Shown: piece by piece, positions 26,598 to 36,057 of the stretch | Layout of the letters: every line of letters begins with the position of its first letter | Numbering within the stretch: position 1 is the first letter of the stretch | Source of the DNA: Rhodobacteraceae bacterium S2214 | GTDB taxonomy: Bacteria > Pseudomonadota > Alphaproteobacteria > Rhodobacterales > Rhodobacteraceae | Assembly: GCA_025141675.1 (NCBI GenBank) | Contig: CP081161.1 | Location: 2,454,001 to 2,518,000 of the forward strand | Direction of reading: 5' to 3' | DNA: 64,000 bases | The notes under the pieces: generated by a model | Seen by the model: the letters and a program-made list of their open reading frames with translations, nothing else | Database searches by the model: none | Told to the model about the DNA's origin: nothing | Program-made: the position numbers and the translations under genes

Positions 26598-26616
26598 CAG
26601 GACCACGCAGGTAAAA

Positions 26617-27093
26617 TTACTTTGCGAAAGTTTCCATCCGCAGCTGCGCATTACAATATTCGCCATCGTAGGTTCCCATCCAAACGTCGATGCGACCGTC
26701 AACGGGACGCGTCAGGACGATCTTCGGGTCCAGATTGCCGTTGTCGTCGTCGTCATAATACCAATTGGCGGACGACGTGTTGATCAACAGAGCGGAATCG
26801 CATTCGCTGACAGCGCTGACTACCAGACGCAGACCGGACATGCCCGACAGTGTGAACGAAAAGTCTGGCTGGGATGTAAAGTACCCTGCCCCTTGATCCG
26901 TACCCGGACGCACGTTCGAGCAATTCCAAACGTAGTTTTCGCCACCAGCCACAACGCTGAATGTCTTCGGCGACCGCAACTGCGCGCCAGAGGCGGAATA
27001 AGCCTCTGCAGCCTGCATGTTGAAGTTAGGGCACGCAACTGCGCTTGAACCAAAACCAAGGGCAGCAACTGCCGCCAGAATAACTGTCTTCAT
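26617..27093 (-). CDS. Secreted protein of unknown function
   Basis: A 158-residue exported protein. Start at ATG 27093 with GGAG upstream; residues 1-20 are a signal peptide ending SSAVA. Mature part has four cysteines and beta-rich segments, including NWYYDDDDNGNLDPKIVL and GRIDVWMGTYDGEYCNAQL, which resembles bacterial pre-peptidase C-like or S1-associated modules. No catalytic residues are evident. It faces the orphan zinc-knuckle gene tail to tail with only 19 nt between them. Confidence 0.7.
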   Translation of the reverse strand: MKTVILAAVAALGFGSSAVACPNFNMQAAEAYSASGAQLRSPKTFSVVAGGENYVWNCSNVRPGTDQGAGYFTSQPDFSFTLSGMSGLRLVVSAVSECDSALLINTSSANWYYDDDDNGNLDPKIVLTRPVDGRIDVWMGTYDGEYCNAQLRMETFAK

Positions 27094-27205
27094 AAATTCG
27101 TCTCCTCGAAAGCAATGATCAAACGATAGACGACAAAAGCGAAGGTGAGAACCACCTACGTTTCGGAAATCAGTCATGGTTTCCATACCTTACGGGCCTG
27201 AAACG

Positions 27206-27236
27206 AAAAAAGGCGCCCCGACTGGGACGCCTTTTC
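27206..27236 (-). terminator. Terminator after tig
   Basis: AAAAGGCG (27208-27215) pairs with CGCCTTTT (27228-27235) with a further CC/GG pair inside; T-rich on the minus strand side. It serves tig. Confidence 0.8.
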
Positions 27237-27257
27237 CAATTGATTTCAAGCTGGGAT

Positions 27258-28589
27258 TTACTCTTCTTCGAGCTTCTCAACCGCAGCCTGCAAATCGTCT
27301 TTGCTGACTTCTTTTTCAGTGACTGTCGCTGCTTCAAAGATGTGATCGACAACTTTGTCTTCAAACATTGGTGCCTGAAGCTGCTGACGGAACTGTGCGT
27401 TCTGCTGAACGAATTCGAAGAACTGCTTTTCCTGACCCGGGTACTGACGCGCTTGGTTCATGATCGCTTGTGTCATTTCAGAATCAGATACCTGAACCTG
27501 TGCTTTTTGACCGATTTCAGCCAACAACAGACCCAGTTTCACGCGACGACCAGCGAGCGCTTTGTGCTCGTCAGTTGCTTCGATTTCAGGGTGATCGTGG
27601 CCCTGAACGTCTGGGTTTTCTTCGTGCCACAGCTGGTGCGCGATTTGGTTCGCTTCAGCCGTTACAAGTGATTCTGGCAGTTCGAAATCGACAACGCCGT
27701 CCAATTGGTCGAGCAACGCACGCTTTGTGACCGCACGGGACGCACCAGCGTATTCAGCTTCAAGACGCTCTGTGATCTGCGCTTTCAGACCGTCAAGGTC
27801 TTCCGCGCCGAACTGCTTTGCCATCTCGTCGTTGATCTCAGCAGCTTTTGGTTCTTTGACTGCTTTGATTTTGCATTCGAACACAGCAGCTTTACCAGCA
27901 AGGTGTGCGGCTTGGTAATCTTCAGGGAAAGACACTTCGACGTCTTTCTCTTCGCCAGCTTTCACGCCAACCAGACCTTCTTCAAAGCCCGGGATGAAAG
28001 AGTTGGACCCAAGAACCAGTGGGTAATCTTCAGCAGCGCCACCTTCAAAGGCTTCGCCGTCTACTTTACCCAAGAAGTCGAATACAACTTGGTCGCCGTC
28101 TTTGGCTTTAGAGCCTTTTTTACGATCTTCGAAGTTCTGGGCGTTGGATGCGAGGTTATCCAATGCTTCTTTCACAGATTCGTCGTCTGCTTTGACAACC
28201 ATACGCTCGAGTTTGATCTTAGAGAAATCAGTCTCAGGCACGTCTGGCAGTTTTTCATAGGAAACGTTGACGTTAACGTCGTCGCCTTCTTTCCAGTCTT
28301 TGTCGGCCATCACCATTTCTGGCTGCGCTGCTGGACGGTCACCGGATTTTTCCATGTGCTCGTTCATTGCGCCGTCGATGGCTTCTTGCATCGCTTCGCC
28401 CATAACGCGCTGACCAAACTGCTTGCGCAGCATTGGCATAGGGACTTTCCCTTTACGGAAACCCTTCATTTCAACTTCAGGCTGGGCTTCTTTCAGCTTT
28501 TCTTCGACTTTAGCGTCAAGTTCAGCGGCAGTGACCGTGATCGCGTAACCGCGCTTCAGTCCTTCGTTCAGGGTCTCTGTGACCTGCAT
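27258..28589 (-). CDS. tig: Trigger factor, ribosome-associated chaperone
   Basis: A 443-residue trigger factor. The ribosome-docking signature [12 protein letters not shown] is at about residues 43-54. The middle FKBP-type peptidyl-prolyl isomerase domain includes [21 protein letters not shown] near residue 165. The C-terminal arm region holds the chaperone cavity. It binds nascent chains at the exit tunnel. It lies 25 nt downstream of tRNA-Leu on the same strand, so the two may share a transcript. Confidence 0.97.
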   Translation of the reverse strand: MQVTETLNEGLKRGYAITVTAAELDAKVEEKLKEAQPEVEMKGFRKGKVPMPMLRKQFGQRVMGEAMQEAIDGAMNEHMEKSGDRPAAQPEMVMADKDWKEGDDVNVNVSYEKLPDVPETDFSKIKLERMVVKADDESVKEALDNLASNAQNFEDRKKGSKAKDGDQVVFDFLGKVDGEAFEGGAAEDYPLVLGSNSFIPGFEEGLVGVKAGEEKDVEVSFPEDYQAAHLAGKAAVFECKIKAVKEPKAAEINDEMAKQFGAEDLDGLKAQITERLEAEYAGASRAVTKRALLDQLDGVVDFELPESLVTAEANQIAHQLWHEENPDVQGHDHPEIEATDEHKALAGRRVKLGLLLAEIGQKAQVQVSDSEMTQAIMNQARQYPGQEKQFFEFVQQNAQFRQQLQAPMFEDKVVDHIFEAATVTEKEVSKDDLQAAVEKLEEE

Positions 28590-28614
28590 GGAATGTCCTT
28601 CATCTTCAAAACTT

Positions 28615-28699
28615 TGGTGCGGGTGAAGGGACTCGAACCCCCACGCCTCGCGGCGCCAGAACCTAAATCTGGTGCGTCTACCAATTCCGCCACACCCGC
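28615..28699 (-). tRNA. tRNA-Leu (anticodon UAG)
   Basis: Full cloverleaf on the minus strand: acceptor stem GCGGGTG/CACCCGC, D-arm region with GGCGGAATTGGTAGAC, anticodon stem CCAGA/TCTGG with loop TTTAGGT (anticodon TAG), a class II variable arm, T-arm GGGGGTTCGAGTCCC and an encoded CCA end. 85 nt including CCA. It reads CUA and other CUN codons. Confidence 0.97.
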
Positions 28700-28710
28700 A
28701 ATGATCAAAC

Positions 28711-28734
28711 GGGGCAGGTTTTCGGGCCTGCCCC
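28711..28734. other. Perfect hairpin next to tRNA-Leu
   Basis: GGGGCAGG (28711-28718) and CCTGCCCC (28727-28734) form an 8-bp stem 11 nt upstream of the tRNA 5' end. No T-tract follows in either direction. It may be part of the tRNA precursor or a leftover terminator. Confidence 0.55.
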
Positions 28735-28879
28735 GCTAGGTTGGGCGCTGTCTAGCAAAGGTCGCAGGGGGATGCGAGCAGAAAAATCATCTAAAAATGA
28801 ACCCTGACTTAACGCAATGTCGCCACATTTGGCCAACAAACCTGATTTCAACGAAGCGAACGAACTCGGGGACACGATA

Positions 28880-29344
28880 ATGCATACTGAAATGACAGTT
28901 GAGACGGAACGCCAAGACGCAAAAACAGCCCTTCACACAGGTATTTGCGCAGGCACTTCTATCATGACCCTCGACGGCGAAATGCCGGTTGAGCATCTTT
29001 CAGTTGGCGATCGTGTGATCACCCGTGACAGCGGCATGAGCGTTGTGAAGAACATCACAATGAAGAAAGCCCAAATGCAGCCGATCCGCATCAAGGCGGG
29101 GTCTTTGGGCCATACACGTCCCGACCGCGACATGATGGTAACGGCTGGTGCCAAACTTCATATCCGCGACTGGCGTGCGGAGGCCCTGTTCGGGACGTCA
29201 TCTGCAAGCGTCGCCGCCGAGCGTCTGGTTGACGGTGAATTTCTGGCCGCAGCCGGTGCCCGCGAAATGACCGTGTACCACATCGAATTCGACCGCGAAC
29301 ACATCATCTACGCTGATGGCGTTGAGATGATCGCGGGCGCATAA
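28880..29344 (+). CDS. Stand-alone Hint-domain (Hedgehog/intein-like) protein
   Basis: A 154-residue protein whose core is a Hint-type domain: Cys23 in GICAGTSIMTLDGE, then PVEHLSVGDRVITRDSG and a C-terminal VYHIEFDREHIIYADGVEM. Such domains self-cleave in inteins and Hedgehog proteins; here there is almost nothing to splice, as only about 20 residues precede Cys23 and none follow the domain. An ATG at 28817 would add 21 residues, but it has no ribosome site, while GGGGA precedes 28880. Similar small Hint proteins are common in this bacterial group and their role is unknown. Confidence 0.75.
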   Translation: MHTEMTVETERQDAKTALHTGICAGTSIMTLDGEMPVEHLSVGDRVITRDSGMSVVKNITMKKAQMQPIRIKAGSLGHTRPDRDMMVTAGAKLHIRDWRAEALFGTSSASVAAERLVDGEFLAAAGAREMTVYHIEFDREHIIYADGVEMIAGA

Positions 29345-29385
29345 CCCCACGACCACAAGACATCGAACAGGTTACTCGAGAGAAA

Positions 29386-29411
29386 GGCGCGTCCCCCAAC
29401 GCGTCTTTTTT
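29386..29411 (+). terminator. Terminator after the Hint-domain gene
   Basis: GGCGCGT (29386-29392) and ACGCGTC (29399-29405) form a near-perfect stem followed by six T. Confidence 0.75.
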
Positions 29412-29416
29412 CGTGT

Positions 29417-31126
29417 CTAAACGTCCAGTTCGCGGAAAACGGTCGGCAATTCTTCGGGTAAATCCTCGGCAATCAACCCCGGTCCGAACGACAGTGCACA
29501 TTCTACATGCAACCAAGCACCTGATTCTGCCGCCTGCATTGGATCAAGCCCGCGGGCAAGTAATCCCGTGATAAACCCTGCGAGCACATCGCCAGCTCCC
29601 GCTGTTGCCAACCACGGAGCGTTCCGATCATAAAGCGCCGCATTGATGCTGCAGCGTCCATCAGGATGCGCAATTACCGTGTCCGGCCCTTTGAACAGAA
29701 CGACACAGCCTGCGCGCTTTGCCGCCTCTCGTGTCGCGTCCACCTTTGAATATACTGGCCCCGTCGTCACCGGAGCGGCGAGCCGTTCTGCGATATCAGG
29801 AAACAGCCGCGCAAATTCACCGGCATGCGGCGTGATCACACAGTTTTCGGTCAAAGCAGCCATGAGATCGGGATCACGACTTATCAATGTCAGTGCGTCC
29901 GCATCCAAGACCGCCTTGCGCGCGGTCCGCGTTCCAGACAGTACCGCCGCAACCAAATCTGCCTCACGCGGGCCAAGACCTAAGCCCGGGCCCACACAGA
30001 TCGCGTTTAAACGATCATCGGTCAAAATGTCCGTCAACGCAGCGGCGTCAGGCACCTTTCGGACCATCACAGCGGTCAATTGTGTGGCATGTTCAAGCAA
30101 TGCAGACGGTGGACAGCCAACCGTGACCACACCCGCACCAATCCGTATCGCACCGCGTGCAGCAAGACGGGCAGCACCGCCCCTGCCCATCGACCCTGAG
30201 AGGATCAGGGCGTGACCGTGTAAGAATTTGTGACCAATGTATTTCCCCACAGACCAAGTACGATTATCGGTGCTTACGATATCATTTAACGACAGGGACG
30301 TTCGATCATCGAGACCAAGATCAACAACACTTATTTTCCCGCTATGCCGTGCACAATATTCTAGAAAATGCCCCACCTTCGGCTTGTGAAAAGTAACCGT
30401 TAGATCAGCTGCAACGCAGCAAGCTCGCGCGCCACCACAAAGATCGAAATCCGCAGCAACAATGCTTCGCCCGCTATCTGCACAAAACCCTGACGGGACA
30501 TCAACCGCGACGACAGGCGGATAAAACGGACGCCGTTCTTCCAGAGAAAGAGCAGCGCCAACATCGGAACAATCGCACAGATGACGCAATATTTTGCCCA
30601 AGCCAGCAATGGGCCTTGAGAGCCCGGTCCCAAACAAAGCATCAATATAAATGTCAGGCTCACCTTCCCGAAAACCCGTGAATTGATCATGCAGCGGCAA
30701 GACCTCCCCCAGAACACACCACAGCTCATAATTGACCCGCGCATCCGGCGGTAACCTTTCAGCATCCCCATAGAAGAAGACATCAACGTCCCACCCGACC
30801 GCATGCAATAACCGAGCGACAACAAACCCATCGCCGCCGTTGTTACCCGGCCCACATAGCACTACGGCACGTCGCTTTACCTCTTCTTTTGGTCCTAAAT
30901 ATCTCGGGGGTCGCCTTTGTTGCGCCATTGGTCCGAGTGACAATGGCGACGGGGCTGGCCCCCACGCTGTGCCCGCCGCAGGCGCAAGCTGTGGCCATTC
31001 AGCAAAAACCGCATCAACAACACCCTGCCCGGCCCGTTCCATCAGCTCCAGCCCTGTGACCTCACCGCTGTCGATCGCAGCTTGTTCAATGGCGCGCATT
31101 TGGGCTGCAGTTAAGAGTTCGGTCAT
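29417..31126 (-). CDS. nnr: Bifunctional NAD(P)H-hydrate epimerase / dehydratase
   Basis: A 569-residue repair enzyme for hydrated NADH and NADPH. The N-terminal YjeF epimerase half has CGPGNNGGDGFVVARLL at about 91-107, DALFGTGLSRPI and VVAVDVPSGFCADSG. The C-terminal kinase-like dehydratase half has GSMGRGGAARLAARGA, ITPHAGEFARLFPD and the GAGDVLAGFITGLLARG signature. It is longer than usual because of about 31 extra residues (53-83) rich in Pro, Arg and Gly, which correspond exactly to a palindromic repeat inserted in frame (see repeat at 30878-30970). The enzyme core is otherwise intact, so it is probably active. Divergent from glnB. Confidence 0.92.
   Translation of the reverse strand: MTELLTAAQMRAIEQAAIDSGEVTGLELMERAGQGVVDAVFAEWPQLAPAAGTAWGPAPSPLSLGPMAQQRRPPRYLGPKEEVKRRAVVLCGPGNNGGDGFVVARLLHAVGWDVDVFFYGDAERLPPDARVNYELWCVLGEVLPLHDQFTGFREGEPDIYIDALFGTGLSRPIAGLGKILRHLCDCSDVGAALSLEERRPFYPPVVAVDVPSGFCADSGRSIVAADFDLCGGARACCVAADLTVTFHKPKVGHFLEYCARHSGKISVVDLGLDDRTSLSLNDIVSTDNRTWSVGKYIGHKFLHGHALILSGSMGRGGAARLAARGAIRIGAGVVTVGCPPSALLEHATQLTAVMVRKVPDAAALTDILTDDRLNAICVGPGLGLGPREADLVAAVLSGTRTARKAVLDADALTLISRDPDLMAALTENCVITPHAGEFARLFPDIAERLAAPVTTGPVYSKVDATREAAKRAGCVVLFKGPDTVIAHPDGRCSINAALYDRNAPWLATAGAGDVLAGFITGLLARGLDPMQAAESGAWLHVECALSFGPGLIAEDLPEELPTVFRELDV
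30878..30970. repeat. Palindromic repeat inserted in frame within nnr (copy A)
   Basis: A 93-nt segment whose left end shares 20 identical bases (30884-30903) with an intergenic repeat at 49307-49326. It contains an 8-bp perfect stem CGCCATTG (30923-30930) / CAATGGCG (30941-30948), an outer GGGGG (30906-30910) / CCCCC (30959-30963) pairing and a terminal GGGG-CTGG-CCCC. It adds about 31 residues to the epimerase domain without breaking the frame. The exact borders are inferred from where family conservation stops and resumes. Confidence 0.7.
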
Positions 31127-31638
<512 letters not shown>

Positions 31639-31710
31639 GGCGCGGCACACATAGCCGTCCTACCGACCAACACACACCTAACACACGACACGAAACAAAA
31701 GGACATATCG

Positions 31711-33117
31711 ATGGACAACAAAGCTGTTCTCAAAATGATCAAGGACGAAGGCGTTGAATACGTCGACGTGCGCTTCACAGACCCGCGCGGCAAACTGCAG
31801 CACGTGACTGTGGTCTCTGATCTGGTTGACGAAGACTTCCTCGAAGAAGGCTTCATGTTTGACGGGTCTTCCATCGCGGGTTGGAAATCCATCGATCAGT
31901 CCGACATGAAACTGATGCCACAAGCTGAAAGCGTCTACCTTGACCCCTTCTACGCTGAGAAAACTCTCTGCATTCACTGTAACGTTGTTGAGCCGGACAC
32001 TGGCGAAAGCTACACACGTGATCCGCGCGGCACAGCTGCAAAAGCAGAAGCTTACCTGATCTCTTCCGGTATCGGTGACCAAGCATTCTTCGGCCCAGAA
32101 GCAGAATTCTTCGTCTTCGACGACGTGCGCTTCCAAGTGTCCATGAACAAAGTGTCCTACCAAGTTGATGCGCTTGACGGTGCATGGAACACAGACACAG
32201 AATACGAAATGGGCAACACAGGCCACCGTCCGGGCGTTAAGGGTGGTTACTTCCCTGTGAACCCAATCGACGACGCACAAGACATGCGCGGCGAGATGCT
32301 TTCTACAATGAAGCGCATGGGCATGAAGGTTGATAAGCACCACCACGAAGTGGCGTCTTGTCAGCACGAGCTGGGCCTGATCTTTGGTACGCTGACGCAC
32401 CAAGCTGACGAGATCCAGAAGTACAAATACGTTGTGCACAACGTTGCCCAAGCTTACGGCAAATCCGCGACATTCATGCCAAAGCCAATCGCTGGCGATA
32501 ACGGCACAGGCATGCACGTGAACATGTCCATCTGGAAAGATGGCAAGCCATTGTTCGCAGGCGACAAATACGCTGATCTGTCACAGGAAGCCCTGTACTT
32601 CATCGGCGGTATCTTGAAGCACGCGAAATCCCTGAACGCGATCACAAACCCATCCACAAACTCTTACAAGCGTTTGATCCCGGGTTTCGAAGCACCAGTT
32701 CTGCGCGCCTACTCTGCGTCCAACCGGTCCGGTTGTGTCCGTATTCCTTGGGCCGAATCCCCCAAGGCAAAACGCGTCGAAGCACGTTTCCCTGATCCAG
32801 CAGCCAACCCATACCTGTGCTTCGCAGCGCTGATGATGGCTGGCCTTGACGGCATCAAAAACAAAATCGACCCGGGTGCGGCATCTGACAAAGATCTCTA
32901 CGATCTGCCACCAGAAGAGCTGGCTGAAATCCCAACTGTTTGTGGGTCCCTGCGCGAAGCGCTGGAAGCTCTCGAAGCAGACCATGACTACCTGATCGCT
33001 GGTGACGTATTCACCAAAGACCAGCTGCAGGGCTACATGGACCTGAAATGGGAAGAAGTGTACGCCTACGAGCACACGCCACACCCAATGGAATACAAGC
33101 TTTATTACTCCTGCTAA
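31711..33117 (+). CDS. glnA: Type I glutamine synthetase
   Basis: A 468-residue dodecameric GS making glutamine from glutamate, ammonia and ATP. Family motifs: [13 protein letters not shown] near 49-61, PEAEFFVFD near 130, [13 protein letters not shown] sequence ([14 protein letters not shown]), the [17 protein letters not shown] segment and Arg-rich NRSGCVRIP. The adenylylation residue is Tyr397 in [10 protein letters not shown], so control by GlnE is expected. Good AAAAGGA ribosome site. A strong terminator follows. Confidence 0.98.
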   Translation: MDNKAVLKMIKDEGVEYVDVRFTDPRGKLQHVTVVSDLVDEDFLEEGFMFDGSSIAGWKSIDQSDMKLMPQAESVYLDPFYAEKTLCIHCNVVEPDTGESYTRDPRGTAAKAEAYLISSGIGDQAFFGPEAEFFVFDDVRFQVSMNKVSYQVDALDGAWNTDTEYEMGNTGHRPGVKGGYFPVNPIDDAQDMRGEMLSTMKRMGMKVDKHHHEVASCQHELGLIFGTLTHQADEIQKYKYVVHNVAQAYGKSATFMPKPIAGDNGTGMHVNMSIWKDGKPLFAGDKYADLSQEALYFIGGILKHAKSLNAITNPSTNSYKRLIPGFEAPVLRAYSASNRSGCVRIPWAESPKAKRVEARFPDPAANPYLCFAALMMAGLDGIKNKIDPGAASDKDLYDLPPEELAEIPTVCGSLREALEALEADHDYLIAGDVFTKDQLQGYMDLKWEEVYAYEHTPHPMEYKLYYSC

Positions 33118-33146
33118 TTTTAATTTGGCAGAGGCTTGAAGTTAGG

Positions 33147-33176
33147 AAGGGCGTCCCAAGCGGGGCGCCCTTTTTT
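33147..33176 (+). terminator. Terminator of glnB-glnA
   Basis: GGGCGTCCC (33149-33157) pairs with GGGGCGCCC (33162-33170), one G-T pair, followed by TTTTTT. Confidence 0.88.
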
Positions 33177-33256
33177 AGTGACTTTGTTGCATTTACTTTC
33201 TTTTCGTCTAACGGCTCAAAAGGCCAATCGTAATAAGTCCCCGTCAGGTCCATGCA

Positions 33257-33826
33257 TTAATGGTGCTGCGTCAAACAGTCTTCGAAAAATTTGGAGCCGA
33301 GAACTGTTTCCACGCTCAAATGCGGAATGTCTGCATCAATGAAACAATCTAACGCAGCCACATTTTCAAATCCTGAGTCCTCGAAGCTTGATTTCAAGGC
33401 AAATGCCAAAGCGTTGACGTGATTACTTAGTGTCGTCGCCTCATCGGGGGAAAGGCGAGCATACTCTCGTAGGATCGCAAACTTATAGGCAGCTGACCTT
33501 ACCGTATCATTTTCCGGCAAAACCGCGAGCGCGCTCATTAGTATCCCGCCTTTGCCCATGACGGAAGGCTCAGAGAGGACACTTGATTTAAACAAGACAT
33601 AGTAGATGTAGTCGGCTTGTGCCAACGTCCCGATCGAAAACCTAGCCCGGGATGATATCTCATTGTAACGCAAAAAGATCGTCCCAAGTCGGTCGCAAGG
33701 CTCTACGTCATTGAGTGCTGACTTTGGGAAGTCCAGCATTTCTTCAGCCGTCTTGCAATCAGCAAGCGCGATCGTTGGAGCGAACAATACTGTTGCAAGT
33801 GCAAAAGCAATTCTTCTAAAAATCAT
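33257..33826 (-). CDS. Secreted protein of unknown function
   Basis: A 189-residue protein with a signal peptide (MIFRRIAFALATVLFAPTIALA, cut before Asp23). The mature part is helical with four cysteines (Cys24, one in VEPCDRL, one in ALDCFID, one in FEDCLTQ) that could form two disulfides. No family recognised and no catalytic motif. The region around it has slightly lower GC than its neighbours. It is alone between glnA and ilvA, on the opposite strand to glnA. Confidence 0.65.
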   Translation of the reverse strand: MIFRRIAFALATVLFAPTIALADCKTAEEMLDFPKSALNDVEPCDRLGTIFLRYNEISSRARFSIGTLAQADYIYYVLFKSSVLSEPSVMGKGGILMSALAVLPENDTVRSAAYKFAILREYARLSPDEATTLSNHVNALAFALKSSFEDSGFENVAALDCFIDADIPHLSVETVLGSKFFEDCLTQHH

Positions 33827-33920
33827 AGAAAATCTTTCTCGTTACTGTACTAAAAAATCTCTAGTCTTGCTAGAATGGTACTCGAGAGTTCGAGCACACC
33901 GCCACCGCAAAATACACCGC

Positions 33921-35123
33921 TCAAACCACCCGCACCCTCAACCCTGCCTCCTCCAGCACCCCCAAAATCTCATCCACATGGAACTGGTCCCGCGCTTCAA
34001 TCACCACTTCCAGCTCCGCTTGTTTCAGCGATACCGATTGCATCATGCGTTGGTGGATCACTTCGATCACGTTGGCCCCGGCGTCGCCGATGATCTGTGA
34101 AATCTTGGACAATTGCCCCGGCGTGTCTGCGATTTCGAACACCAGCCGTGTGATCCGTCCGTCCCGCATCAGCCCGCGCACGATTAGCGTGGACAGCACG
34201 CGGCTGTCGATGTTGCCGCCGCAGATCAGCAGCCCGACCTTTTTGTCCGCGAACTGATCGAGGTTGTTTTTGATCACCGCAAGGCCCGCGCCCGCCGCCC
34301 CTTCGGCCACGAGTTTTTCCACCGACAGCAAGTCAAACACCGCCTGTTCGATCTCGACCTCGGTTGCGGCATCCACGCGGTCCACCAGATCGCGGATCAC
34401 GGCGAGGTTCGCCTTCGCGGGCGCTTTCACTGCGATCCCTTCGGCCAGTGTCGCCCCGCCAAAATGTGTGCTGGATTGATCAAAGTTCGCCTTAGCCGCA
34501 TCAAACAGATGCGCCTGTGCCCCGATCACTTCGATCTGTGGCTTCAAGCCCTTCGCCGCCGTGGCCATCCCCGCAATTAGCCCACCGCCGCCAATCGGCA
34601 CGACGATGCAGTCCAGATCAGGTTCCTGTGCGAGCATCTCGAGCGCCACGGTGCCCTGCCCCGACACGACCTCTGGATCATCAAATGGATGCACAAAGGT
34701 CATCCCTTTTTCCTCTGCCATATCCAGCGTGAACTGCACGGAATCGTCAAATCCTACGCCGTGGATCACGACTTCGGCCCCCATGTCTTTGGTCCGCTTC
34801 ACTTTGTTAAACGGTGTCCCTTCGGGCATCACGATGACCGCAGGAATGCCTAGACGGTTGGCGTGATAGGCCAGCCCTTGCGCGTGGTTCCCCGCCGAAC
34901 AGGCAATCACGCCCGCCTTTTTCGCCGCGTCCGACAGCGTCAGCAGTTTCGCCAATGCCCCCCGTGCCTTGAACGCGTTCGTGTGCTGGAGGTTTTCAAG
35001 CTTGAGGTACAGATCAATGCCCAAATGCTGCGATAGCCGCGTGGCCTTGACCAAAGGCGTTTCAATCGTCGCGGGTTTAATCGCCGCATGAACGGCTTGG
35101 ATGTGGGAAAGCGTGACGACCAT
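33921..35123 (-). CDS. ilvA: Threonine ammonia-lyase (threonine dehydratase) with ACT domain
   Basis: A 400-residue PLP enzyme deaminating threonine to 2-oxobutanoate, first step to isoleucine. PLP lysine is Lys52 in NAFKARGAL; the phosphate-binding glycines are in PIGGGGLIAGMA and SAGNHAQGLAYHA. Residues 325-400 form one ACT-like regulatory domain (RLVFEIADTPGQLSKISQIIGDAGANVIEV). AAGGAG lies at the right distance from the ATG at 35123, so the longer frame to 35189 is rejected. With a single ACT domain it belongs to the shorter class. It lies 62 nt downstream of the DUF3445 gene. Confidence 0.94.
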   Translation of the reverse strand: MVVTLSHIQAVHAAIKPATIETPLVKATRLSQHLGIDLYLKLENLQHTNAFKARGALAKLLTLSDAAKKAGVIACSAGNHAQGLAYHANRLGIPAVIVMPEGTPFNKVKRTKDMGAEVVIHGVGFDDSVQFTLDMAEEKGMTFVHPFDDPEVVSGQGTVALEMLAQEPDLDCIVVPIGGGGLIAGMATAAKGLKPQIEVIGAQAHLFDAAKANFDQSSTHFGGATLAEGIAVKAPAKANLAVIRDLVDRVDAATEVEIEQAVFDLLSVEKLVAEGAAGAGLAVIKNNLDQFADKKVGLLICGGNIDSRVLSTLIVRGLMRDGRITRLVFEIADTPGQLSKISQIIGDAGANVIEVIHQRMMQSVSLKQAELEVVIEARDQFHVDEILGVLEEAGLRVRVV

Positions 35124-35185
35124 TTCGGGCTCCTTCAACTGATGGTCCAGAGGTAGAACAGCCGCCGCGCCCCGTCCATCACGTT

Positions 35186-35911
35186 TCACGCAAGGGCGAC
35201 TACCGTGTGGATCGCAAAGACCACCGCGCGGGTTTGCGGCAGCCGGAACAGGGTCTGACGTTCGCTGCGCTCATAAAGGCTTTGTGCTGTGCCGACGGGG
35301 CGCGGGTTGCCTTCTGTCCGTGGTTGATACAGCGCCGGATCGTCATAACGCAGCAGGTTGGCGCGCCAGAGCGGTCGCCCGACCTGGATCCCGTCAAACA
35401 GTCGCTGCACACGTTTCGCAAGGTTAGCGTCATATTCCGGTACCGGATCATGGATCGCGGTCAGCGGTTTGCCGATCTTCTGCGCAAGCGTCCAAGACGC
35501 GGGAAAGCAGAGCAATGCGGCGGTCATTCGGTGCACGTCACCCATCGGCTGGTGGATCACTAGATCTTCTTGCAAGAGCTGCGATAACACCTGCAAGGGC
35601 GCGCCGGACGTGTCGACATGCCGCCTGTCCGGACAGATGATTTTTGTTCCCGTGACATCGAATCCGGCGCGCTGTTTCAGCAGCTTCAAAACCTCGACCA
35701 GCAGTTCAGCCGCCGCGTCGTCGGCTTCCGGCAATTGGCGCAGGACGTCCGTGGGCCGTTCCGCGCGTAACGTCTGTTTCAATGCGATCTGTTCCGCATA
35801 GGAATCGTCGGTTGTAATCCAATCCGTCCCCGTAACGGGCTGTATCCCCGGCAAGCGCGCAGCCGCCGCATGGCGTTGGTTTTCAGGGATTTGGCCAAGG
35901 ATCATCGTCAT
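35186..35911 (-). CDS. DUF3445 heme-dependent oxidative N-demethylase-like protein
   Basis: A 241-residue DUF3445 protein. The family core is visible: HMPMGDVHRMTAA-like segment (VIHQPMGDVHRMTAALLCFPASW), then the IHDPVPEYDANLAKRVQRLFD motif and RANLLRYDDPALYQP. A founding member, dimethylamine oxidase-type HODM, uses heme and oxygen to remove methyl groups from amines, but most bacterial members are uncharacterised. Same strand as ilvA and only 62 nt upstream of it, so probably co-transcribed. Start at the first ATG; a second ATG two codons later is equally possible. Confidence 0.85.
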   Translation of the reverse strand: MTMILGQIPENQRHAAAARLPGIQPVTGTDWITTDDSYAEQIALKQTLRAERPTDVLRQLPEADDAAAELLVEVLKLLKQRAGFDVTGTKIICPDRRHVDTSGAPLQVLSQLLQEDLVIHQPMGDVHRMTAALLCFPASWTLAQKIGKPLTAIHDPVPEYDANLAKRVQRLFDGIQVGRPLWRANLLRYDDPALYQPRTEGNPRPVGTAQSLYERSERQTLFRLPQTRAVVFAIHTVVALA

Positions 35912-36057
35912 GGAAACTATCTACCCAAGACAGACACAAACGTCACCATTGCGTGACAAGCCCACGCAAAGATTGCGCCGCCCGCGTTCAAACGCCACCT
36001 ATGACCCAACGCAAGACGATGACCCGGCAACGGGGCCCAAGAAACGGGAAAGACACT

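Noticed and set aside
27705..28739. A 344-codon open frame on the plus strand opposite tig
   Set aside because: It is the antisense shadow of the trigger factor gene, has a composition unlike a protein (Phe/Cys/His-rich) and runs across the tRNA-Leu gene.
31678..32517. A 279-codon open frame on the minus strand opposite glnA
   Set aside because: Antisense shadow of a highly conserved gene; Cys/His/Val-rich with no domain.
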